A DNA stretch of 11,797 nucleotides, taken from Methanobacterium sp. (lineage in GTDB: Archaea; Methanobacteriota; Methanobacteria; Methanobacteriales; Methanobacteriaceae). The DNA lies in the NCBI GenBank assembly GCA_003151535.1, contig PLXT01000117.1:1-11797 (forward strand). Direction: 5' to 3'. Positions 6,799 through 11,797 of this stretch are shown one piece after another. Every line of letters starts with the position of its first letter. Positions within the stretch are counted from its first letter, which is position 1. The position numbers and the translations under genes were made by a program. The notes under the pieces are model-generated. The model worked only from the letters and a program-made list of their open reading frames with translations, ran no database searches and was not told where the DNA came from.

Positions 6799-7064
6799 TT
6801 TTTCATTCTATCTAAAACAAACTGCATATCGTCTGGATGTATAAATTTATTAAAATAATCTTCGGACAACATGGTGTAACCACCTTCTTTAATAGCCGAT
6901 GTACCTATCATAATGTAAAAACGGTCATTAAATATGTATTGATTATTTGATATGTCAAATTCCCAGCTTGCTAGATTAACCATCCCCATAGCATTTTCTA
7001 ACTGTACTTGACTCATTTTAAGTGTTTTTTCAGCCGTTAAAAGATATTTAACCTCTTTGACCAT
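6795..7064 (-). pseudogene. truncated PAS-domain sensor fragment
   Basis: The frame gives 89 residues from ATG 7064, which follows GGGGGA at good spacing; a more upstream ATG at 7106 lies before this site and is less likely. After a short helix (TAEKTLKMSQVQ) a PAS domain begins (ENAMGMVNLASWEFDIS) and runs through FNDRFYIMIG to FIHPDDMQFVLDRMKK, where TAG at 6797-6795 stops it. A normal PAS would continue about 35 residues with further strands and a DITE-type linker to a kinase or other output. Here the KaiB half follows in the -1 frame after a single lost A, so a deletion appears to have joined PAS to kaiB. No output domain remains. Confidence 0.7.
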
Positions 7065-7145
7065 TAATAATCTTCCCCCGTAATCAGTTAGAATCCATTG
7101 ATCCACAGATTTTGTAAAGAATCCATTTCTGAACTCGGAAATGTA

Positions 7146-7153
7146 TATTATAT
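7146..7153 (-). promoter_or_regulatory. TATA-like box for the PAS-kaiB-kinase cluster
   Basis: ATATAATA on the minus strand lies about 80 bp before the PAS ATG at 7064, with no other gene between. It could drive the whole minus-strand cluster to 5193. Weak, AT-rich context makes this tentative. Confidence 0.25.
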
Positions 7154-7246
7154 GTTACTGTATCATTTTTAAGTGTATTAATTTGTGGTAAAGTATAAAT
7201 TAATTCATGGTTATTTAACAGAAGTTAAATATTAATATCTCATAAA

Positions 7247-7254
7247 TTTATAAT
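7247..7254 (+). promoter_or_regulatory. TATA-like box for the serine protease gene
   Basis: TTTATAAT lies 36 bp before the ATG at 7290, giving an expected leader of about 15 nt that holds GTGG as a weak ribosome-binding site. Confidence 0.35.
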
Positions 7255-7289
7255 TCTTAAACAATAGATAATGTTAGTGGTACAAAAGT

Positions 7290-8426
7290 ATGGGTCTCAT
7301 AAAAAAATTAATATTCATAGTTATATTTGTTCTGGTTGCAATTTTAGTTTTCATTGCTGTCCAAAGCACGATTGGAAATTATGATTATTCCCAATCAACC
7401 AATTTGACATCTCAATCAGCAAATTCTGCTGTTTACATTCAAAATGGAGTAACGGGTGTGGTCACAATTAATGATCCATTCCTTCATAGAACAACCAAAA
7501 TAGATGTGATTTACGATCCATTAGACACTGGATCCGGGTTTATTATTAACAAGAATGGCTACATTATAACTGCTCTACATGTAGTTGGTGATCTTGATTC
7601 TCTCAATAAACAAACACTTAGAAAAATGAATAGTAATGATGTGAACCGTTACGTTGAAAGAGCAGCTGTTAAAGGTTATATCTCAGAATACAACCCAGAA
7701 TTAAGTACTGAAATGGCTGCTAATATATCAACAAGTCCTAATAAAATTAATTCAAATATCACCACCGATATTCTGATTCAAAAAAATCTTATAGCTGTAC
7801 AATCATCCAAGCAGCTTATTAAAGTCAATCTACCTGGAACTCAAAGCACTCCGCTCAATGCAACATTAGTGGATACTGGAAATCCAAGTGCAGATGAAGA
7901 CATAGCATTACTCAAGATCGATACATCAGTTACAAACCTTCATGCACTTGCAGTAAATTCGAAAAGACCGGTTATTTTTCAGGGTCTTCATATTTATGGA
8001 TATCCTGGTTTAGATAATGCTGCAAACTCATTTACTAATCCTTCAGTAATAAAACCGGAATCTTCTTCGGGACTATTAAGTTCTGAAGTCTTTAAAAATG
8101 GCACAAATGCGGATACATTCGATATTAACTCCATATACGAAAACTTTGCAAATTGGTTTATGTTAATAGCATACCCAGATACAACTAACAACAATGGTAA
8201 TAACACATTATATTATGGTACCACAGCAGCCACAACACAGGGTTACAGTGGAGGGCCTGTAGTTGATTCACATAACAATGTATTGGGAATCATGATCTTT
8301 AGTATTGAATCCAATAATGTATTTAAACAACAAATAAGATTCACATCAAGCTTGTTCCTTTCCTCGCAGTACATCATACAGATATGTAAAAAGAACCACA
8401 TTCTAATAAAGGTAGTGAATTCCTAA
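7290..8426 (+). CDS. membrane-anchored trypsin-like serine protease
   Basis: This 378-residue protein has an N-terminal membrane anchor (about 5-24) that places the catalytic part outside the cell. The chymotrypsin-fold motifs are complete: GSGFIINKNGYIITALHVV with His97, DEDIALLKID with Asp204, and QGYSGGPVVD with Ser320 and the Gly318 oxyanion region, followed by VLGIMIF. It therefore resembles HtrA/DegP-type proteases without a PDZ domain, as the chain ends about 50 residues after the Ser motif. The His-to-Asp spacing is 107 residues, well above the roughly 30 typical of HtrA-like proteases, because of a polar insert at about 101-200. A likely role is quality control or processing of extracytoplasmic proteins, which is inferred. 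The gene is complete with a TATA-like box upstream and diverges from the PAS cluster. Confidence 0.87.
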   Translation: MGLIKKLIFIVIFVLVAILVFIAVQSTIGNYDYSQSTNLTSQSANSAVYIQNGVTGVVTINDPFLHRTTKIDVIYDPLDTGSGFIINKNGYIITALHVVGDLDSLNKQTLRKMNSNDVNRYVERAAVKGYISEYNPELSTEMAANISTSPNKINSNITTDILIQKNLIAVQSSKQLIKVNLPGTQSTPLNATLVDTGNPSADEDIALLKIDTSVTNLHALAVNSKRPVIFQGLHIYGYPGLDNAANSFTNPSVIKPESSSGLLSSEVFKNGTNADTFDINSIYENFANWFMLIAYPDTTNNNGNNTLYYGTTAATTQGYSGGPVVDSHNNVLGIMIFSIESNNVFKQQIRFTSSLFLSSQYIIQICKKNHILIKVVNS

Positions 8427-8518
8427 AAAAATTCAACAATTATAAAAACATATTATTTATGGATGGGGCTTAACTAAAATTGAGAATATAAATAAATTTT
8501 AGAAAGGAGGATTAGATC

Positions 8519-8899
8519 ATGATGATTATTAAATCACCCTACGAAATAAATGAGACTCTTGGTCGTTTATTAAAGGTATTGGTTGAGCATGATATGACCA
8601 TTTTTTCTATAATCGATCATTCGGGTGGCGCTGCCCAGGTGGGTCTTTCGATGCCCGATACTAAACTAATTATTTTTGGTAACCCTAAAGTGGGCACAGA
8701 TTTGATGCTAGCTGATCCCAACTTTTCAATAGAACTACCACTTAAAATAGTACTAAGAAAAAATAATGATGATACAGAAGTTTTGTATCAAACAGTAACT
8801 GAATTAGCAATGCGCTATAATGGAACTAAACTCAATGACTCCAACAGGAATATAGATAAGGTCATTGAAAATATGATTGAAAAGGTAATTATAAAATAG
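8519..8899 (+). CDS. DUF302 domain protein
   Basis: This 126-residue soluble protein matches DUF302 over nearly its full length. The first part reads INETLGRLLKVLVEHDMTIF (10-29), followed by IDHSGGAAQVGLSMPDTKLIIFGNPKVGTDLM (about 32-63) with the family-typical DH..GA and FGNP.GT motifs, then SIELPLKIVL (about 70-79). The fold is a small alpha/beta domain of unknown biochemical role, found in bacteria and archaea and sometimes linked to redox or envelope stress. There is no signal peptide or membrane segment. AAGGAGG at 8504-8510 sits 8 bp before the first ATG, a very strong site; the second Met immediately follows. It is complete and in the same orientation as its neighbours, though spacing suggests separate transcription. 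Confidence 0.9.
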   Translation: MMIIKSPYEINETLGRLLKVLVEHDMTIFSIIDHSGGAAQVGLSMPDTKLIIFGNPKVGTDLMLADPNFSIELPLKIVLRKNNDDTEVLYQTVTELAMRYNGTKLNDSNRNIDKVIENMIEKVIIK

Positions 8900-8950
8900 C
8901 TAATTTATCCATACCTTTTTTAATTACATAAAATCAAATGAGTTATATTA

Positions 8951-8958
8951 TTTATACT
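8951..8958 (+). promoter_or_regulatory. TATA-like box for the aldo/keto reductase gene
   Basis: TTTATACT lies about 60 bp before the TTG start at 9014. A start site about 25 bp downstream would leave a leader of about 35 nt carrying GAGG. It also makes the in-frame TTG at 8984 unlikely to be the start. Confidence 0.35.
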
Positions 8959-9013
8959 GCATTTTGGGCTTGATATTTATTTATTGACATTAAATGTGAA
9001 GAGGATTATTTTT

Positions 9014-10168
9014 TTGTTATACAGAAATTTTGGAAATACCAGTAAAAAAGTTTCAATACTAGGTTTTGGATGTATGAGGCTTCCAATAATTGATAGTAAG
9101 CCAGATAATATTAATGAACCTGTTGCAACCGATATGATTCTTTATGCCATAGATAACGGTGTAAATTATATTGACACAGCCTACCCCTATCATGGATCTT
9201 CTGCTCATGAAGGTGGTATGAGCGAAATTGTAGTTGGAAAAGCACTGAAAGATGGGTACAGAGACCAAACTTACCTATCAACTAAACTTCCAAGTTGGCT
9301 TGTACAAAAAAGGGAAGATCTGGATAATTATCTTAATAAACAACATAAAAGACTTCAAACTGACAGGATAGATTTCTATTTGTTGCATGGTCTTAACAGA
9401 CCATTTTGGAATAATCTTATAAAGTGTGATGTCTTTGAGTTTCTTGATTCTGCAATTGAAGATGGAAGAATAGGATACGCTGGTTTTTCATTCCATGATG
9501 AGTATGAAGTTTTTAAAGATATCGTTGATTCATACAACTGGAGTTTTTCACAAATACAATACAACTATATGGATCAAAATTTTCAAGCAGGGAAAGCCGG
9601 CCTTGAATATTCAGCATCAAAAAACATGGGCACAATAATAATGGAACCACTTAGAGGGGGCTGTTTAACAAATAACCTCCCTAGTGATATTCAGTCAATA
9701 TGGGATGGTGCAGATAAACATAGAAGTCCAGCTGAATGGGCTCTACGATATGTCTGGGACAAGCCCCAAGTCAATGTGGTTTTAAGTGGGATGAGCACAA
9801 TGGAACAAGTTGTTGAAAACATTAAAATTGCAGAACATGGAATAGCCCGCAGCCTCACAGATGATGAACTAGACCTTTATATAAGAGTTAAGGATGCTTA
9901 CAACAATAAGATCCATGTTGCATGCACTGGCTGCAATTACTGTATGCCCTGTAAAAATGGAGTGGACATCCCTTTAAATTTTAACCTGTTAAATGACGTT
10001 TATATCTACAAGAATATGGATAAACCATCAGGAAACTATACATTTCTCTCTGCAAAAAAGATGAGTGCATCGTTCTGTTCAGAATGTGGCGAATGCCTTG
10101 AGAAGTGCACTCAAAACATTCCCATAACTAAATATCTTAAAGAAACACGTGAAATCTTTGGGAAATGA
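9014..10168 (+). CDS. aldo/keto reductase with two C-terminal [4Fe-4S] motifs
   Basis: The start chosen is TTG 9014, 9 bp after GAGG at 9001-9004, because it gives the family-typical opening MLYRNFG..; the frame is open further up to a TTG at 8984 but that adds an unlikely extension. In this 384-residue numbering the NADPH-type TIM barrel keeps the full tetrad Asp54, Tyr59 (NYIDTAYPYH), Lys91 (STKLP) and His125 (LLHGL). EPLRGG lies at 211-216. The C-terminus adds two ferredoxin-like clusters: C304-x2-C307-x2-C310-x2-C313 and C355-x2-C358-x2-C361-x3-C365. This architecture is common in anaerobes and may let electrons pass from ferredoxin to the substrate. The substrate is unknown. The gene is complete, with a T-run downstream, and stands alone. 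Confidence 0.92.
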   Translation: MLYRNFGNTSKKVSILGFGCMRLPIIDSKPDNINEPVATDMILYAIDNGVNYIDTAYPYHGSSAHEGGMSEIVVGKALKDGYRDQTYLSTKLPSWLVQKREDLDNYLNKQHKRLQTDRIDFYLLHGLNRPFWNNLIKCDVFEFLDSAIEDGRIGYAGFSFHDEYEVFKDIVDSYNWSFSQIQYNYMDQNFQAGKAGLEYSASKNMGTIIMEPLRGGCLTNNLPSDIQSIWDGADKHRSPAEWALRYVWDKPQVNVVLSGMSTMEQVVENIKIAEHGIARSLTDDELDLYIRVKDAYNNKIHVACTGCNYCMPCKNGVDIPLNFNLLNDVYIYKNMDKPSGNYTFLSAKKMSASFCSECGECLEKCTQNIPITKYLKETREIFGK

Positions 10169-10195
10169 TCATAAAGTTTGAACCATCTTTTAATA

Positions 10196-10206
10196 TTTTT
10201 TTTTTT
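10196..10206 (+). terminator. T-run after the aldo/keto reductase gene
   Basis: Eleven consecutive T begin 28 bp after the TGA stop, without an obvious stem before them, which fits archaeal U-run termination. Confidence 0.5.
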
Positions 10207-10394
10207 ATGCGGGGTTCATAAATCCTGACATCCCATTTTACACATGAATTTTTCTATTTTTATAATCATTAGGAATTTTATTGGATACTACTCAATACAC
10301 TAATCATTATTCTATAAATTTACAATTTCTATAATATCTTGTTTAGGAATATTGTACTATTTTGATACTCTGTTCGAAATAAACAGTAAATTTA

Positions 10395-10441
10395 AAAACT
10401 TTTTCATTTAATGAAAGTATACTTTTAAAGCTAAAAGTTTT
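10395..10441. repeat. nested inverted repeats upstream of the winged-helix gene
   Basis: AAAACTTTT (10395-10403) is the exact reverse complement of AAAAGTTTT (10433-10441), and between them lies the perfect 12-bp palindrome AAAGTATACTTT (10414-10425). They lie just upstream of the TATA-like box, a usual place for a regulator site. Possible autoregulation by the adjacent winged-helix protein is inferred; AT-rich composition raises the chance of coincidence. Confidence 0.4.
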
Positions 10442-10442
10442 A

Positions 10443-10450
10443 ATATATAA
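10443..10450 (+). promoter_or_regulatory. TATA-like box for the winged-helix / membrane pair
   Basis: ATATATAA lies 57 bp before the ATG at 10507, giving an expected leader of about 30 nt that contains GAGG at 10497-10500. Confidence 0.45.
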
Positions 10451-10506
10451 AGTTTAAATTATTACTTTAGCTTGGAATTTAGAACACAATATATTAGAGG
10501 GATGCT

Positions 10507-10796
10507 ATGAATGACTTATTTTATTGGTTATTTATTGGTAGTAAAGCGGTATAAATCGTGTTAAAATTGTAAAATTACTCCATGAAAATCCCTATAATGC
10601 AAAAAACATTTCAGATAAACTAGAATTAAATTATAAAACAGTTAGACACCATTTAAAACTATTAGAGGAACATGATATCGTTACAACTCCTCCTGGTGTC
10701 CGATATGGGGCAGTATATTTTCTCACAGAAGGGATGAAGGAAAATTATAAATTGTTTGAAAAAATCCAGGAAAAAAATAGATCTAAGGTGAAATAG
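10507..10796 (+). pseudogene. winged-helix (ArsR-like) regulator, frameshifted
   Basis: ATG 10507 follows a GAGG site and gives MNDLFYWLFIGSKAV before a TAA at 10552-10554. The -1 frame from about 10547 reads INRVKIVKLLHENPYNAKNI, then SDKLELNYKTVRHHLKLLEE, HDIVTTPPGVRYGAVYFLTE and a charged tail to TAG at 10794-10796. Joined, it makes about 96 residues of a classic archaeal one-domain winged helix, where this family opens with ...GGxNR. The frame break fits loss of one G, turning GGC-GGT into GCGGT. YKTVRHHLKLL is the recognition helix and GVRYGAVYF the wing. In family members this is a DNA-binding repressor or activator. It is followed two bases later by a membrane gene, with the ribosome-binding site of that gene inside this one. 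It may be dead or mis-sequenced. Confidence 0.78.
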
Positions 10797-10798
10797 AA

Positions 10799-11104
10799 AT
10801 GAAATTAACTATATTAAACTACACAATAAACCATCCAGTCGATATTATATTGGGAATAGCAAATATTTGCCTGATAATTGGATTAATGAGTATTTACTGG
10901 AAAAGTTACAAACATTACAGAACACAATTCTCATTGGGCTTGGTTCTATTTGCTGCTTTTTTATTGATCCACAATTTATTATACATGTTAACCTATCTGA
11001 CATATCAAAATTTTTGGGGAGGATTTAAACACAATGTAATGTTCTTAGTCAATTTAAGTGAACTTATTGGCCTACTCATATTACTGAAAGTTACATGGAG
11101 TTAA
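10799..11104 (+). CDS. three-TM membrane protein coupled to the regulator
   Basis: This 101-residue protein has three clear membrane segments (about 13-33, 43-65 and 79-98), joined by a short basic loop (YWKSYKHYRTQ) and a Trp/Gly/Phe-rich loop (YQNFWGGFKHN). I do not recognise a named enzyme. Small membrane proteins of this kind stand next to one-domain winged-helix regulators in other archaea (for example the DUF7521 type), but membership is only a possibility here. It starts 2 bp after the regulator's stop, with GGTGA inside the end of that gene, so the two are translated from one message. It may sense a membrane signal or anchor the regulator, which is inference. The gene is complete, unlike its partner. 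Confidence 0.72.
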   Translation: MKLTILNYTINHPVDIILGIANICLIIGLMSIYWKSYKHYRTQFSLGLVLFAAFLLIHNLLYMLTYLTYQNFWGGFKHNVMFLVNLSELIGLLILLKVTWS

Positions 11105-11133
11105 AAATATTAGATTTTTGATTTTACAATCCA

Positions 11134-11153
11134 TTTTTTATTATTTCTTTTTT
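11134..11153 (+). terminator. T-rich stretch after the three-TM gene
   Basis: Two T-runs (11134-11139 and 11148-11153) begin 30 bp after the stop codon, without a clear stem. They likely end the two-gene message. Confidence 0.4.
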
Positions 11154-11249
11154 GATTCCTGTTCCGATTCAATTTTTTGCCAAAACTTAATTATTGTCTA
11201 ATTATGGTTTGATTCTTGTAAAATATTCATATACAAGATATTGATAATA

Positions 11250-11257
11250 ATATATAA
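11250..11257 (+). promoter_or_regulatory. TATA-like box for the small secreted protein
   Basis: ATATATAA lies 30 bp before the ATG at 11287, so transcription would start only about 5-10 nt before it. This excludes the in-frame TTG at 11263 and supports the ATG. Confidence 0.45.
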
Positions 11258-11286
11258 AGAAATTGTATTACAAAGGATGTGAAAAA

Positions 11287-11634
11287 ATGTTGAAAAAAAT
11301 TGTGAGTGTACTTGTGATGGCGTTAATTCTATTGTCCTTCACACGATTTGCAACTGCAAGCACAACAAAAAAAATCGATTCAATCTATTGGGACAACAAC
11401 GATAATCCCGCTATTGATAAGGTTGTAATCACAATCGACACCAACATCACCTATAGTACAGGCAGTTACTATTCAACTACTAGAATAACAACAGTAGGTA
11501 AAGTCGAAAGTTTCACCAACGAAGAAATCAAAGTTAAATGCTTAGAAACAACAAATTTCACCTATTATAAACCCAAATCAGGCAATATAACTAAAATAAG
11601 CAATAGAACATATTATCAAACACTATACAGATAA
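11287..11634 (+). CDS. small secreted protein, hypothetical
   Basis: This 115-residue protein starts at ATG 11287, a few bases after GGATGTGA. It has a typical signal peptide: MLKK, a hydrophobic core (about 5-19), and an ATA-S cleavage site at about residue 24. The mature part is about 90 residues, rich in Thr, Tyr, Asn and Ser, with alternating patterns (KVVITIDTNITYSTGSYYS) that suggest a beta-sandwich, and one cysteine at 85. Several N-x-T/S sites could be glycosylated. I do not recognise a family, and no anchor is visible at the C-terminus, so it is probably released or surface-associated. A T-run follows the stop. It appears to be a single-gene unit. Confidence 0.65.
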   Translation: MLKKIVSVLVMALILLSFTRFATASTTKKIDSIYWDNNDNPAIDKVVITIDTNITYSTGSYYSTTRITTVGKVESFTNEEIKVKCLETTNFTYYKPKSGNITKISNRTYYQTLYR

Positions 11635-11642
11635 TTTAATCA

Positions 11643-11652
11643 TTTTTTTTTT
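11643..11652 (+). terminator. T-run after the secreted protein gene
   Basis: Ten consecutive T begin 8 bp after the TAA stop, consistent with archaeal U-run termination. Confidence 0.5.
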
Positions 11653-11661
11653 ATTCGGATA

Positions 11662-11703
11662 TTTTTAATCAAAAATATAAATATTAGAATCTATGATTAA
11701 AAA
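11662..11703. repeat. 10-bp inverted repeat in the right-hand non-coding end
   Basis: TTTTTAATCA (11662-11671) is the exact reverse complement of TGATTAAAAA (11694-11703), with a 22-nt spacer. It lies in non-coding DNA after the last gene and could be an operator or a weak RNA stem. Confidence 0.4.
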
Positions 11704-11726
11704 GAACCAAAAAGAATATAATATTA

Positions 11727-11748
11727 AAATCTCTTATTATAGAGATTT
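11727..11748. repeat. 8-bp hairpin-forming inverted repeat
   Basis: AAATCTCT (11727-11734) pairs perfectly with AGAGATTT (11741-11748) around the loop TATTAT. With the next stem at 11777-11794 it may form part of a structured leader or small RNA running off the window edge. Confidence 0.4.
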
Positions 11749-11776
11749 ATAAACAGCAGCAAGTAACTTAGTAGAG

Positions 11777-11794
11777 TTCTGATAAACATCAGAA
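11777..11794. repeat. 7-bp hairpin-forming inverted repeat at the window edge
   Basis: TTCTGAT (11777-11783) pairs perfectly with ATCAGAA (11788-11794) around the loop AAAC. Stem and tetraloop are compact, as in RNA structure, but no known RNA family is recognised. Confidence 0.4.
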
Positions 11795-11797
11795 TCA

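Larger units (their letters stand above)
10169..10506. other. AT-rich intergenic region with terminator and palindromic promoter
   Basis: Apart from the T-run at 10196-10206, the inverted repeats at 10395-10441 and the TATA-like box at 10443-10450, I see no supported gene or RNA in this stretch. Confidence 0.5.

Noticed and set aside
7994..8206. Minus-strand open frame inside the serine protease gene
   Set aside because: It has no ribosome-binding site or family likeness and overlaps conserved coding sequence on the other strand.
8984..9013. N-terminal extension of the aldo/keto reductase from TTG 8984
   Set aside because: It has no ribosome-binding site, lies close to the expected transcription start, and adds ten residues before the family-typical start MLYR.
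1..11797. CRISPR array, tRNA, rRNA or insertion sequence
   Set aside because: I found no regularly spaced repeats, cloverleaf-like sequence, rRNA signature, transposase motif or paired terminal repeats with target duplications.

Overview
The window looks like chromosomal DNA from a methanogenic archaeon close to Methanobacterium. This is inferred from low GC, A/T-rich TATA-like boxes ahead of genes, GGTGA/GGAGG ribosome-binding sites, and gene types common in Methanobacteriales: a DUF5518 membrane protein, a zinc-ribbon membrane protein, an archaeal KaiB, PAS histidine kinases and an aldo/keto reductase with two iron-sulfur cluster motifs. There is no rRNA, tRNA, CRISPR array or recognisable insertion sequence.

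Layout. Positions 3-113 hold the end of an unidentified gene. Two small genes follow on the minus strand (666-926, then 220-627). A Fic-domain protein with a winged-helix C-terminus (1242-2348) is followed by a zinc-ribbon/two-TM/PH-like protein split by one frameshift (2485-3188). A TauE/SafE permease (3253-4032) converges on a truncated, frameshifted tspO remnant (4118-4533, minus). A membrane methyltransferase-like protein (4552-5139) comes next. A minus-strand clock-like signalling cluster fills 5193-7064: a PAS fragment joined to the C-terminal half of a decayed kaiB, an intact kaiB, and a PAS-histidine kinase with three lesions whose start overlaps the kaiB stop. The plus strand then carries a membrane-anchored trypsin-like protease (7290-8426), a DUF302 protein (8519-8899), an iron-sulfur aldo/keto reductase (9014-10168), a frameshifted winged-helix regulator (10507-10796) coupled to a three-TM protein (10799-11104), and a small secreted protein (11287-11634). 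The window ends in non-coding DNA rich in inverted repeats.

The main theme is decay. Five loci carry frameshifts or stops, and four of these are signalling or regulatory: the zinc-ribbon/PH-like protein, the PAS-KaiB relic, the histidine kinase and the winged-helix regulator. The fifth is tspO. Each lesion was placed by joining reading frames that together restore a recognisable protein. The sequence alone cannot separate genuine pseudogenes from assembly error, but in-frame stops by substitution, a 5' truncation and a deletion junction favour real decay for the kinase, tspO and PAS-KaiB loci. The single-base shifts in the zinc-ribbon and winged-helix genes could be sequencing errors.

The most unusual intact protein is the Fic enzyme, whose active-site motif departs from the canonical form at the metal-binding acid and the first arginine. 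No clearly new multi-gene system is proven. The best candidates for follow-up are the kaiB/PAS-kinase array, the Fic locus with its matching flanking inverted repeats, and the winged-helix/three-TM pair with its palindrome-rich promoter.
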